DNA of 64,000 nucleotides from Eubacterium_G segne (GTDB lineage Bacteria; Bacillota; Clostridia; Lachnospirales; Lachnospiraceae): assembly GCF_014287775.1 (NCBI RefSeq), contig NZ_JACOOZ010000003.1, forward strand, positions 62,001-126,000, written 5' to 3'. Both the position numbers and the translations under genes were made by a program. The notes beneath the pieces are model-generated. The model did not search any database. It was given only the letters and a program-made list of their open reading frames with translations, and had not been told where the DNA came from. Position 1 is the first letter of the stretch. Every line of letters starts with the position of its first letter. Of this stretch, positions 43,131 through 50,771 are shown one piece after another.

Positions 43131-43367
43131 TTCATCAACAAATTTATAAAAATCAGTTCCATACTTTATATTATGCTGTTCACATCTTGTTATTTTCGTA
43201 TCATATCATCTCCTTTCCATAGAAATTATATTGATAACGTTCTATAGAGTTATTCTCTCTTCTGACCGCACATTATCAAGAGCTTCGCATCTCCTTCACG
43301 GTAACTGTTCAAGGCAGTCAACCCTTTATTCAGTTGTCAATGTTCAACTGTAATAGGAATTTTCGAG

Positions 43368-43395
43368 TTGACTAACTCTTAAAAGATGATATAAT
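43368..43395 (+). promoter_or_regulatory. promoter of small RNA
   Basis: TTGACT (43368-43373), 16-base spacer, perfect TATAAT (43390-43395), pointing rightwards. Confidence 0.7.
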
Positions 43396-43401
43396 AGAAA
43401 T

Positions 43402-43475
43402 TAGTCAAACTCTGTGTTTGGCGGCTATGTAAAGTGGTGAATGTCTTTGGTCGGATGCTCACCACTTTTTTAGTT
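43402..43475 (+). ncRNA. small RNA with own promoter and terminator
   Basis: Starts after the 43368 promoter. CAAAC-TCTGT-GTTTG makes a 5' hairpin, GCGGCTATG a single-stranded stretch, and AAGTGGTGA...TCACCACTTTTTT (43432-43471) an intrinsic terminator. There is no ORF. It is convergent with the RHH gene and lies upstream of and antisense to any read-through into TnpB copy 4. The target is unknown. Confidence 0.6.
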
Positions 43476-43628
43476 GTCTTTCTTTTTCTCCATATATTCC
43501 AGGATAGCTCGTCTTACTATTGCATTCATTTCACAACATTCTTTCTCAGCTTCCTTTTGAAGAAACTCTTTGATTTCGGGAGTTAGACCGACAACCAATT
43601 TTTCTGAAAATCTTTTCGGTCTTGCCAT
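43470..43628 (-). CDS. ribbon-helix-helix (CopG/Arc-like) regulator, 52 aa
   Basis: The frame encodes MARPKRFSEKLVVGLTPEIK, EFLQKEAEKECCEMNAIV and RRAILEYMEKKKDN. The pattern of beta-strand LVVGLTPEIK then two helices with NAIVRRAI fits RHH DNA-binding proteins that control toxin or plasmid genes. GGAGGATTTGTGA precedes the ATG. It is convergent with the small RNA, sharing the terminator region. Confidence 0.75.
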   Translation of the reverse strand: MARPKRFSEKLVVGLTPEIKEFLQKEAEKECCEMNAIVRRAILEYMEKKKDN

Positions 43629-43741
43629 TCACAAATCCTCCTTACATTTTCCATTATACTCAACATTATTCATTTGTCAATACTTTTTTGGTAGTTTTTA
43701 ATATCAATTAAATATCAAAAACCAAGTAAATCATTCTTTCA

Positions 43742-43945
43742 TTATATCCTTAGTCCTTCGGTAATAAATCTCCTAAAGCATCCTTCCATTCTCCAAACTT
43801 CATACTTTACTGTACTTTTATCTTGATATTCAACATAAGCTACATTAGTTTCAAATCCTTCTATATCAATTAAATTTACATATCCAATTTGCAAATAATG
43901 TTCATCTTTTGGATCAATGCAAATAAGTACGTCTCCTTCATTCAT
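43742..43945 (-). CDS. hypothetical protein, 67 aa
   Basis: A beta-rich small barrel-like protein (GDVLICIDPKDEHYLQIGYV; TVKYEVWRMEGCFRRF). AAAGGAG-like GGAGGTGATTTT precedes the ATG. No family is recognised. Confidence 0.55.
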   Translation of the reverse strand: MNEGDVLICIDPKDEHYLQIGYVNLIDIEGFETNVAYVEYQDKSTVKYEVWRMEGCFRRFITEGLRI

Positions 43946-43966
43946 AAAATCACCTCCAAAGGAAAG

Positions 43967-44173
43967 TTAAAGTTCATTAGCTTTCTGTAGTTGCAATATC
44001 AATTCTAACTCTGCAATTTCCGTTTTTAATTTCTTCATATTCAATAATGCATTAATAGCGTTATCTTCATAATTTGATTGCTCAATATTTTTCATATCAA
44101 TTCTAAAATATTCTTGTTGATTTCCCAAATCTCGCTTCTTTGCAGCTAATCGCTGTTCCAATACGTCATTCAT
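43967..44173 (-). CDS. hypothetical coiled-coil protein, 68 aa
   Basis: Start taken at MNDVLEQRLAAKKRD, eight bases after GAAGGAG. It is almost fully helical with LMKKLKTEIAELELIL-type heptads. The last codons form part of a GAAA-N6-TTTC box. The role is unknown. Confidence 0.55.
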   Translation of the reverse strand: MNDVLEQRLAAKKRDLGNQQEYFRIDMKNIEQSNYEDNAINALLNMKKLKTEIAELELILQLQKANEL

Positions 44174-44253
44174 ATTATTCACTCCTTCCACATGAAAACT
44201 TGGTTTCTTGTCACTTTAATATTCTCTGTTTTAATAAGTAATGGTGCTATAAT

Positions 44254-44589
44254 TTATACAGCACCATTATCTTCTAAAAATTTTCTATACATATTTTCAA
44301 TTCTATTCAAATCATCTTTGTGCAAATCACCGATTTTGAATATAAAGCTATCTTTTGTAAGTAGCGTTACTTTTGATACTCTCGCAGTTGAAGCCAATCT
44401 CAAACTCGCTTCTTCCCAATAGATAATAGGAGTATCATAAGGATCTTCTTTTCTTACCTTATGCTTTGTTATCTTGACAGATAATACACCAAGTAAATTT
44501 TCATCAAGTACCACAACAGGTCTATTCAGTATTCTACTTGGATCTTCTTCTAATGGAAATTCAACAAACCATACTTCTCCTTTGTTCAT
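44254..44589 (-). CDS. PemK/MazF-type toxin
   Basis: A 111-residue toxin with MNKGEVWFVEFPLEEDPS, ILNRPVVVLDEN and a later ITKHKVR strand. It overlaps the antitoxin stop (TAATG), the classic type II toxin-antitoxin layout. RNA cleavage is the family's role. Confidence 0.8.
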   Translation of the reverse strand: MNKGEVWFVEFPLEEDPSRILNRPVVVLDENLLGVLSVKITKHKVRKEDPYDTPIIYWEEASLRLASTARVSKVTLLTKDSFIFKIGDLHKDDLNRIENMYRKFLEDNGAV

Positions 44590-44906
44590 TATTCAATACC
44601 TCTTTCTTTTTTCATTTGCTCAAACATATCATCCCATTCTGATTCAGTTGCCCAATCGCCAACAGAAGATATTGTCGCTTTCCCTTCTTTATTGTAATTT
44701 GTATTTTTCATTGCTAACTGATATGATTTCAAGCCATATATTCCCGTATTCATATCAGGATGAAATGGTAAAGCCTGTTCTCTTACGGCTTGTTTAGCAG
44801 CCATTATAAAGAAAGTAGTCATGTCCATTCCAAGATTAGACATCAGCTCCTGTAATTGTGCTTTCAGTGCTTCATCAATTCTCATTGTTACATTTGTATT
44901 TGCCAT
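44589..44906 (-). CDS. RelB/DinJ-type antitoxin
   Basis: Start taken at MANTNVTMRIDEALKAQLQE, six bases after GGAGTGATATAT. NVTMRIDEALK then LMSNLGMDMTTFFIMAAKQA is the RelB/DinJ ribbon-helix-helix domain; a C-terminal toxin-binding tail follows (WATESEWDDMFEQMKKERG). It is 105 residues and translationally coupled to the toxin. The pairing of RelB-type antitoxin with a PemK-like toxin is a known mix. Confidence 0.82.
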   Translation of the reverse strand: MANTNVTMRIDEALKAQLQELMSNLGMDMTTFFIMAAKQAVREQALPFHPDMNTGIYGLKSYQLAMKNTNYNKEGKATISSVGDWATESEWDDMFEQMKKERGIE

Positions 44907-44931
44907 ATATATCACTCCTTTCTTTAATATT

Positions 44932-44960
44932 ATTATATTCTCCGTTTTTATCACTGTCAA
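44932..44960 (-). promoter_or_regulatory. promoter of toxin-antitoxin operon with ARGAGAATA motif
   Basis: Leftward TTGACA (44960-44955), 17-base spacer and TATAAT (44937-44932). The spacer ends in CGGAGAA, so here the recurrent motif GGAGAATATAAT is the edge of a full sigma-A promoter. Confidence 0.72.
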
Positions 44961-44996
44961 TACATTGTTATAACATTGTACATAAAGCTATTATTT

Positions 44997-45089
44997 TTAA
45001 TAAAATAATTCTTTAACAATTTTGCAAGTTTCAATATCCTGTGCATACCAATGACCATTTAACTGAATTATTCTGTATTTTAATCCCAT
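44997..45089 (-). CDS. hypothetical peptide, 30 aa
   Basis: MGLKYRIIQLNGHWYAQDIE and then TCKIVKELFY, with AAAGGAGATAGATTGA before the ATG. A short beta-alpha peptide. Similar micro-proteins occur in phage cargo arrays, but its reality is uncertain. Confidence 0.42.
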   Translation of the reverse strand: MGLKYRIIQLNGHWYAQDIETCKIVKELFY

Positions 45090-45116
45090 TCAATCTATCT
45101 CCTTTTCTATAAAAGG

Positions 45117-45458
45117 TTAATCTGTTTCCTCTATTCTACCTTCCAAATCATAAATAACTTCCTGTAACGTTTGCATTCTTACAATAAGCATATTATTAGC
45201 ATTAGGTGCGTCATCACCATTATCAATGATACATTTCTCACATCTTTTAATTTCCTTTTCCAATTCACTAATATATTCTCTTATCATACCTTGCACACCA
45301 ACCAAATCTGGTTGATTTTCGTATTTATATAACTTTTCCAATGGTATCTGCATAGCATCATTTGCCTCAAAATTAGCTTCAACATACGCATACATTTCTC
45401 TTGGCTTTGAAGCAAAATCCCCTAAATTCCATTGTATTTTCTTTACTATTTTTTCCAT
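45117..45458 (-). CDS. hypothetical helical protein, 113 aa
   Basis: A mostly alpha protein with heptad-like stretches (EYISELEKEIKRCEKCI; VRMQTLQEVIYDLEGRIEE). AATATTGAGGTGATATA precedes the start. The function is unknown. Confidence 0.52.
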   Translation of the reverse strand: MEKIVKKIQWNLGDFASKPREMYAYVEANFEANDAMQIPLEKLYKYENQPDLVGVQGMIREYISELEKEIKRCEKCIIDNGDDAPNANNMLIVRMQTLQEVIYDLEGRIEETD

Positions 45459-45573
45459 TATATCACCTCAATATTATATTCTCCATCATGTCAGAAACGG
45501 AACTGCCTTACGACAATTCCATTCCAAATGAATCTATTATTTCATATACAAAAGGAAGCATTGCTGCTCCCTG

Positions 45574-45849
45574 TTATTTTAAAATTTCGTTTTCTTTTTC
45601 ATATAATGTTAATAACATTGTTGCCGTCATTCTTCGCATTTTTTCTGTAGAAGTTAATTTGAATTCGTGTTCCGGATCATTTTTATCCACAAAATTATAA
45701 TCCTTGTAGATTGTGACTCCTTGTAATTCTTCTGTTACAACTTCAACAATCATATCTCCACCAAATTCTGCAATGTCCTGTTTTAATTCTTCAATTAAGC
45801 ACGCACAATCGTAACTTACATTGATTCCTTCATCGTTAATGAATCCCAT
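45574..45849 (-). CDS. hypothetical protein, 91 aa
   Basis: A soluble protein with SYDCACLIEELKQDIAEFGG and VTEELQGVTIYKDYNFVDKN; the pattern suggests a beta-grasp-size domain. No family is recognised. AAGGGAGATAAAGA precedes the ATG. Confidence 0.55.
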   Translation of the reverse strand: MGFINDEGINVSYDCACLIEELKQDIAEFGGDMIVEVVTEELQGVTIYKDYNFVDKNDPEHEFKLTSTEKMRRMTATMLLTLYEKENEILK

Positions 45850-45861
45850 TCTTTATCTCCC

Positions 45862-46251
45862 TTAATATTTATATTTTCCATTTTCGTCAAAATCATCACA
45901 TTCAATTTCAATGCGTTCGTCCTCGCCTTCTCTTTCAAAATTTTGATAATAAGCATTTCCTTTTTGTTCAGAAATCAAAAGCCATAACTCTTCGTCAGTT
46001 AAGTCTGGTTTACTATCAATAAATTTTTGAATTTTTTCGTAATCCACATCTCCATCTTCATTCTGAAATTCTATGTCCCTTTCTGTTTTATTATATTTTT
46101 CGAGAATGGTGTGTTCATACACATCGTAATCATAACTATCAATAATTTCTTCATTCATAAGCAAATTGAATAATTCATAAAAACTATTTGCTTTATATTT
46201 ACGTTTCCAAATTCCATTAGTTGATTTGCCACTCCAATATATCGTACTCAT
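45862..46251 (-). CDS. hypothetical acidic protein, 129 aa
   Basis: A strongly acidic protein (FQNEDGDVDYEKIQKFIDSK; EREGEDERIEIECDDFDENG). Charge alone suggests DNA mimicry or protein binding, but this is speculative. GGAGGAAAATT sets the start. Confidence 0.52.
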   Translation of the reverse strand: MSTIYWSGKSTNGIWKRKYKANSFYELFNLLMNEEIIDSYDYDVYEHTILEKYNKTERDIEFQNEDGDVDYEKIQKFIDSKPDLTDEELWLLISEQKGNAYYQNFEREGEDERIEIECDDFDENGKYKY

Positions 46252-46261
46252 AATTTTCCTC

Positions 46262-46462
46262 CTAAATTTCTAATTCAAATTGTTTAATAACTTCATCAAG
46301 TGTTTTATAACCTTGCCAATCTTTTCCTCTGGTTATCACATTAACCGTTGTATACTTGCAACCTTTATGTCTTGCATCTAACTCTGTAGTTAATGTTATC
46401 CAATTTCCTGTGTTTCTAGTTTTTTCTTCCAACGCTTTCTTTACTTTTTCAAATTTTGTCAT
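46262..46462 (-). CDS. hypothetical protein, 66 aa
   Basis: A basic protein opening MTKFEKVKKALEEKTRNTGN, then ITLTTELDARHKGCKYTTVN. AGAAAGGTAGATTAAT precedes the ATG. No family is recognised. Confidence 0.5.
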   Translation of the reverse strand: MTKFEKVKKALEEKTRNTGNWITLTTELDARHKGCKYTTVNVITRGKDWQGYKTLDEVIKQFELEI

Positions 46463-46484
46463 ATTAATCTACCTTCTTTCTTAA

Positions 46485-46709
46485 TTATTTTTTATCTTTA
46501 TCACCTTTTTTTATAAAATACTCACCACGAATATATTTACGTTTAGCATAATCATTGCCATACTTGTTTATATCAAGAAATTGCTGATTTATATCAAATT
46601 CTGTATCTTCCGGCTGCTCCGGTTCATGTAGCCAAAAATAAATCTCCTCGATATGTCCCATAACGTAGCCTACTCCAATACCTAATATTATTGTTATAAT
46701 CTCTGCCAT
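46485..46709 (-). CDS. small membrane-anchored protein, 74 aa
   Basis: An N-terminal membrane segment (IITIILGIGVGYVMGHIEEI) is followed by a soluble acidic-then-basic tail (EPEQPEDTEFDINQQFLDIN). It resembles a single-pass inner-face peptide. GGAGGAATAAAAGA precedes the ATG. Confidence 0.55.
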   Translation of the reverse strand: MAEIITIILGIGVGYVMGHIEEIYFWLHEPEQPEDTEFDINQQFLDINKYGNDYAKRKYIRGEYFIKKGDKDKK

Positions 46710-46753
46710 TCTTTTATTCCTCCTAAAATTTTTTATTTAATTATACTGCCCAA

Positions 46754-46775
46754 TAAGTCCTATAAAAAGGACTTA
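46754..46775. terminator. hairpin
   Basis: TAAGTCCT-ATAAAA-AGGACTTA is a perfect 8-bp stem in the 46710-46876 spacer; a U-rich stretch follows on the leftward strand only weakly. The rest of the spacer shows nothing else. Confidence 0.4.
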
Positions 46776-46876
46776 ATACTCATATTTGAAGCATATTTTA
46801 ATTTATTTTATTATATCATTAAAGTTATATTAAATCTACTCACAATCCATTTTAACCTCCTCTCTAAATATGACTT

Positions 46877-47083
46877 TCAACTCAATTTTTTCTCCCAATA
46901 TTCATTTGCTTCCTTTGAGCCTCTAATATATAGCGCCACTTGTTTGCCTTTCTGAAAACACTTAGGACAAAGTTTCCCATGATAAGGCATCTCATCATCA
47001 ATGGAATACATTCTGTTTCCACAATCAGTGAAAAAGAATGTTCCATGTCCGTTCTCTTCTGGTAAAACTCTATGTGTTTTTAT
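46877..47083 (-). CDS. zinc-binding ORF lacking an ATG, in frame with the upstream gene
   Basis: An open frame of about 68 codons reading KTHRVLPEENGHGTFFFTDC, then RMYSIDDEMPYHGKLCPKCF. The CxxC pair with the earlier cysteine looks like a zinc site. No ATG, GTG or TTG opens it; the first possible start is ATA at 47083, with no ribosome site. It is in the same frame as 47087-47395, separated by one TAA. It may be a readthrough extension or the half of a gene split by mutation. Confidence 0.4.
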   Translation of the reverse strand: MKTHRVLPEENGHGTFFFTDCGNRMYSIDDEMPYHGKLCPKCFQKGKQVALYIRGSKEANEYWEKKLS

Positions 47084-47086
47084 ATT

Positions 47087-47395
47087 TTAGTAATACGGTT
47101 CATATCCAGATTCCATACTTCCCCGCTTACGTTCAATCGCATAACTTTCACCTTCACCAATATATTTACCATCTCTGAAAATATAATTTGCATTTTCTCT
47201 AATCCAAGGATATTCTGGATTGTCTTTGTTCTCTTCCAGACATTCCTGCCAGATTTTTTCAAAATCTTTTCTGCACTGACGTTTGCTTTTTCTTTCAGAT
47301 GCTACCAACTGATTTCCTGGATAATAATATCCACCTTCAGCCGGTTCATATATTGGATATTCCTCATAATGACTTATGTATCTCATAGTAAACAC
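47087..47395 (-). CDS. hypothetical protein, 102 aa
   Basis: A soluble basic/aromatic protein (YISHYEEYPIYEPAEGGYYY; QCRKDFEKIWQECLEENKDN). AAAGGTAGGTGTTTAC precedes the ATG. The stop TAA is followed in frame by another open stretch of 68 codons, so the protein might have been longer. Confidence 0.52.
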   Translation of the reverse strand: MFTMRYISHYEEYPIYEPAEGGYYYPGNQLVASERKSKRQCRKDFEKIWQECLEENKDNPEYPWIRENANYIFRDGKYIGEGESYAIERKRGSMESGYEPYY

Positions 47396-47423
47396 CTACC
47401 TTTCACTTGAATTTTCCGATTCA

Positions 47424-47801
47424 TTAGTTTTCTTTAATCCAATTCTTTACATATTCAACAGCCTTATCTTTTTCAAAAGTTCCATGACTATGACCATCTG
47501 TATAACACTCTTCTTCAAAAATGCATTCGGCAACGATTGAATCAAGCTCATGTGCATTTTCTCTTGCGGTATTATATTTATTTAACATATCATCATAACT
47601 TTCGTAATAAGAAGATATTGCCATTTCTATTTCATCATCACTATAATCATTTAAGTCAACCAAACCTGAGCAAACGACATAATCATTTTCTGAATCATTT
47701 GGACATGTATCAATCCAAAGTGCTTGAATAAATTTATATCTTCTTTCTCCTAATGGTTTACACCACTGCAAATCGTCTGTTTTGTACCATTCGTTTGACA
47801 T
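47424..47801 (-). CDS. hypothetical protein, 125 aa
   Basis: Start taken at MSNEWYKTDDLQWCKP, twelve bases after GGAGG. Residues 60-90 form a long charged helix with tyrosines (EIEMAISSYYESYDDMLNKY). The stop is followed by TGAATCGGAAAATTC (palindromic box). The family is unknown. Confidence 0.52.
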   Translation of the reverse strand: MSNEWYKTDDLQWCKPLGERRYKFIQALWIDTCPNDSENDYVVCSGLVDLNDYSDDEIEMAISSYYESYDDMLNKYNTARENAHELDSIVAECIFEEECYTDGHSHGTFEKDKAVEYVKNWIKEN

Positions 47802-47841
47802 ATAATCGACCTCCATTCTGTCAAGAAATCCTCATTTCATT

Positions 47842-48309
47842 CTATTCGGCAGGACATTCAAAACAACAAATGTTAGCCTCTTCATAAGTTAATGTAAATA
47901 TCATATCCCTTTCTCCGTCTGTATTTTTTAATACAATATAGTCTTCTTTTACATCGATAATTTTGCAGGTTTCCCCATCCATGCATACTAAACCGCTTGT
48001 GGTGTACAAATCGTAATATCCAACATCTCCGTTTTCATTATTTTCTGTATTAATCCATCCACATTCAGTACCAAAATTGCTTTCGTATAATGTTTTAATG
48101 CTTACAGTTACTTCTTCGCCTGTTATATATCCAATCTTGCAGTTGCAAATTTCGCTATAATCAAAGCAAGTTCCTGTGTATGATTCAAAGAAGTTATCAC
48201 ATAATCTTTTGATTCTTACATTGTAGTGTTCTCCCTTATAATCAAAATCAACACGCATATTTTCTAAAAATTCCTTATTTCCATCTGTTAATATTTTTCT
48301 TAAATACAT
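47842..48309 (-). CDS. hypothetical protein, 155 aa
   Basis: Start moved to ATG at 48309 (MYLRKILTDGNKEFLENMRV) with GGAGGAATTATT before it. The protein is a beta-rich domain with paired cysteines (CDNFFESYTGTCFDYSEICN; LVCMDGETCK; CCFECPAE). A ligand- or metal-binding fold is plausible; the family is unknown. Confidence 0.55.
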   Translation of the reverse strand: MYLRKILTDGNKEFLENMRVDFDYKGEHYNVRIKRLCDNFFESYTGTCFDYSEICNCKIGYITGEEVTVSIKTLYESNFGTECGWINTENNENGDVGYYDLYTTSGLVCMDGETCKIIDVKEDYIVLKNTDGERDMIFTLTYEEANICCFECPAE

Positions 48310-48343
48310 AATAATTCCTCCATTCTTCCAAAGAAACTCTTGT

Positions 48344-48475
48344 TTACTCTTCTTTTTCTTCAACATCATAAGTACAATCAATTCCGTTGTTATCAAGCCC
48401 TGCACTAACTGCTCTTTCTACATCTTCTACTGATGAGTTATCATATATTTCAATAGTTACTGTAATTGTTTTCAT
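48344..48475 (-). CDS. hypothetical peptide, 43 aa
   Basis: MKTITVTIEIYDNSSVEDVE, then RAVSAGLDNNGIDCTYDVEE. A beta-alpha acidic micro-protein preceded by AAAGGAGTGATAAGAT. The stop lies within a GAAA-N6-TTTC box. It is a plausible real gene in the packed array. Confidence 0.52.
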   Translation of the reverse strand: MKTITVTIEIYDNSSVEDVERAVSAGLDNNGIDCTYDVEEKEE

Positions 48476-48492
48476 ATCTTATCACTCCTTTC

Positions 48493-48840
48493 TTATAATT
48501 TTATCTTTTCATAATTGGGAATCATCTGAATAAATTCATCATCAAATTCGCTTAATCCACCACTTGCAAATACATATTTTGCTACATCTGGAACAAATAT
48601 CATAAGATTATCAGGATATTTTCTTTCATCCTTAATTGCAAAATATCCTCTTTCTTTTACATCATCGTCTTCAAAGTAATAACCAAAAATCATTTCTATT
48701 AAATTTTTCATTGATGTTTCTGGTTCGTATTTCTGTTCTCGGATCCATGCAGCCATATAATCGTAATCACACCATTTTTCTTTTGGGTATTTACTATAAT
48801 CTTTTTCTTCCGTCCATTCACCTGTCCACTGATTTACCAT
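48493..48840 (-). CDS. hypothetical protein, 115 aa
   Basis: Start taken at MVNQWTGEWTEEKDYS with AAAGGAGTGATTAAT before it. The protein is soluble and rich in Y, W and K/E (WCDYDYMAAWIREQKYEPET). No family is recognised. Confidence 0.55.
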   Translation of the reverse strand: MVNQWTGEWTEEKDYSKYPKEKWCDYDYMAAWIREQKYEPETSMKNLIEMIFGYYFEDDDVKERGYFAIKDERKYPDNLMIFVPDVAKYVFASGGLSEFDDEFIQMIPNYEKIKL

Positions 48841-48885
48841 ATTAATCACTCCTTTCTCTTCAAGAAACAGTTCTTTCAACTGGGT

Positions 48886-49101
48886 TTAAATTTCTACAAA
48901 TACACAATATTGTTTATTATCATTCATATATCTTTTTAAATCCTTTTCTGTTCCATTTCCTGCTTTAAATGCATTTTTAATTCTTTCTTTTGTCCATTTC
49001 ATAAAATATCCATCTTTAATCGCTTTTTCTCTTGATTCTTTTGTATCTCCACCATATACTTCATTTAATATTTTCTTGCTTATTTCACATATCATTATCA
49101 A
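48886..49101 (-). CDS. hypothetical protein, 71 aa
   Basis: A helix-rich basic protein (CEISKKILNEVYGGDTKESR; ERIKNAFKAGNGTEKDLKRY). AGGTGATTGATA precedes the ATG. The function is unknown. Confidence 0.5.
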   Translation of the reverse strand: MIMICEISKKILNEVYGGDTKESREKAIKDGYFMKWTKERIKNAFKAGNGTEKDLKRYMNDNKQYCVFVEI

Positions 49102-49111
49102 TCACCTCATT

Positions 49112-49333
49112 TTAATCTTCATAAAAACTACGTTTCGCTTGCATTAATTCACCATATCTCGCTTCTGATAATATCTGCCATCTACCTAAACTATGATCCG
49201 ATCTCACATTCTTTGTGAATTTTCTAACGTCATCCCAAAATGTTTCCATATTGTGCAATGTATTCAATTTCTTAATTTTTGCATAATCTGCATTTTCCAT
49301 AACATAACTTTCTAACATATCCCTCAACCTCAC
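49112..49333 (-). CDS. hypothetical protein, 73 aa
   Basis: A helical protein (LRDMLESYVMENADYAKIKK; DDVRKFTKNVRSDHSLGR). GAGGTTGAGGGAT-like upstream GAGG stands 8 bases from the ATG. It is placed end to end with its neighbours. No family is recognised. Confidence 0.5.
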   Translation of the reverse strand: MRLRDMLESYVMENADYAKIKKLNTLHNMETFWDDVRKFTKNVRSDHSLGRWQILSEARYGELMQAKRSFYED

Positions 49334-49336
49334 TTT

Positions 49337-49975
49337 CTATGCTATCTGCCTTGCTATGTCTTCAATGTTTCCATCCATTACAATCACAGCATCTTTGTTG
49401 TCAGGATGTTTATCCATAAAATCTCTCAATCCTTCAAACTGCTTGTTGTCTGCGTTTTCAATCATCTGCCTTACATCTTTATTGTGCAGCTTAATCAGAT
49501 AAACCTTTTCATAATACTGTTTGAATAACAGATTTTTCTTTTCACAATACTGCTTAATCAAATCAATCTGTTTCTGTTCTTCTTCTCTGATTGCTTCAAC
49601 TCTCGCCTTCTCATTGGCTTCTGCCTGTTCTTTTCGCTTACGATTTCCAATCAGATGATTAAATAATGAGTTTGTTTCACACAGATCCTTAATAACTGCA
49701 TTGTCAATGTCATATGTATCAGGATTATCTTTATCAATCCACCATAAAAAATTATCAATCGTCCTATTGAAATTCTCTTCAAAGATACATCTGTTACCAA
49801 GATTTCTGTTGTAGATTTCCTCTCCGTTTCGCTCAATCCGTAATGATGTATATACATTTTCATCCGGTTTATTATTATAGATAGTCCATTCATATCTATC
49901 CTGTCTGCCATATACGGTTAATCCATATGCACTGTATAACTGTTTCTTTTCATTCTTTAAATATAAAAGTCCCAT
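49337..49975 (-). CDS. hypothetical protein, 212 aa
   Basis: Start taken at MGLLYLKNEKKQLYSAYGLT, nine bases after AAAGGAG. A basic-then-helical protein with long charged coil (RKRKEQAEANEKARVEAIRE) and a C-terminal domain with KLHNKDVRQMIEN. It may dimerise by the coil. The function is unknown. Confidence 0.55.
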   Translation of the reverse strand: MGLLYLKNEKKQLYSAYGLTVYGRQDRYEWTIYNNKPDENVYTSLRIERNGEEIYNRNLGNRCIFEENFNRTIDNFLWWIDKDNPDTYDIDNAVIKDLCETNSLFNHLIGNRKRKEQAEANEKARVEAIREEEQKQIDLIKQYCEKKNLLFKQYYEKVYLIKLHNKDVRQMIENADNKQFEGLRDFMDKHPDNKDAVIVMDGNIEDIARQIA

Positions 49976-50040
49976 TCTGTTCTCCTTTCCAATAAATAAG
50001 ACAGACACACTTGTTTACATCTGCCTTTATATTCTCCAAT

Positions 50041-50532
50041 TTACCATTCATCTTCGTCCCAATATTCATCGTCATATTCATCATTGCTCCAACCCTGATA
50101 AGGATCACTTAATGATGGGGAAACATCTTTATATTCCATTTTTTTTGTGGTTATTTTAATTGGATATTTTAAAGTTGTGTTATCTTCATCGTAACAAGCC
50201 ATTATAATTCCAAGATAACGGAGTTCACAATCAATTTCTTTTCCTTCGTAATATGCCTGTAAATTTTCAATATCCTTTTCGCATGTGTTACATTTCCATT
50301 TCCCTTCTTTAATTTTGTTGATAATCTCCGGTATAATTTCCTTGTTCCATTCAGGAATCAGATTATATACATCATATTCTCCGAAATCTCCATAGCCATC
50401 ATAACAACTTTCATAGATTGCTTTTCCATATTTCTCCTGAAATGGTTTTGGTACAAGTAAATATGTCTCTGCATATACATTATCTAATAACTGTTTATTT
50501 GTATCTGAATAAATCCAACTAAATTGTCCCAT
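50041..50532 (-). CDS. hypothetical acidic protein, 163 aa
   Basis: MGQFSWIYSDTNKQLLDNVY opening, CNTCEK pair in the middle, and an acidic tail (NDEYDDEYWDEDEW). The opening 'MGQFSWxxxD' is very common in phages of Firmicutes, in uncharacterised proteins that often sit in recombination-poor accessory arrays. The role is unknown. Confidence 0.6.
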   Translation of the reverse strand: MGQFSWIYSDTNKQLLDNVYAETYLLVPKPFQEKYGKAIYESCYDGYGDFGEYDVYNLIPEWNKEIIPEIINKIKEGKWKCNTCEKDIENLQAYYEGKEIDCELRYLGIIMACYDEDNTTLKYPIKITTKKMEYKDVSPSLSDPYQGWSNDEYDDEYWDEDEW

Positions 50533-50582
50533 ATTATCACCTTTTACCTTTCTAAAATTTCACTGTAAATTACAATTTCCTG

Positions 50583-50771
50583 CTAATCTTCTAATATCCA
50601 ATTACCAACTTTATTTCCGTTGATATCCATTATGTAACCAGCTTGATATCCGTATTCAAGTTTTTCTTCAATCTCTTTTAAATTTCGTCTTAACTCATAT
50701 GCACTTCTATCAAGCTCGCCATCTTCATCTCTATAAGCTGCTCCACCTGTTTTAATCTCAATTTTCAACAT
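50583..50771 (-). CDS. hypothetical protein, 62 aa
   Basis: Start taken at MLKIEIKTGGAAYRDEDGEL; AAAGGAAGGT lies 11 bases upstream. It overlaps the upstream gene by 14 bases. Beta, then a helix RNLKEIEEKLEYG, then beta: a small mixed domain seen in many phages with no known role. Confidence 0.58.
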   Translation of the reverse strand: MLKIEIKTGGAAYRDEDGELDRSAYELRRNLKEIEEKLEYGYQAGYIMDINGNKVGNWILED

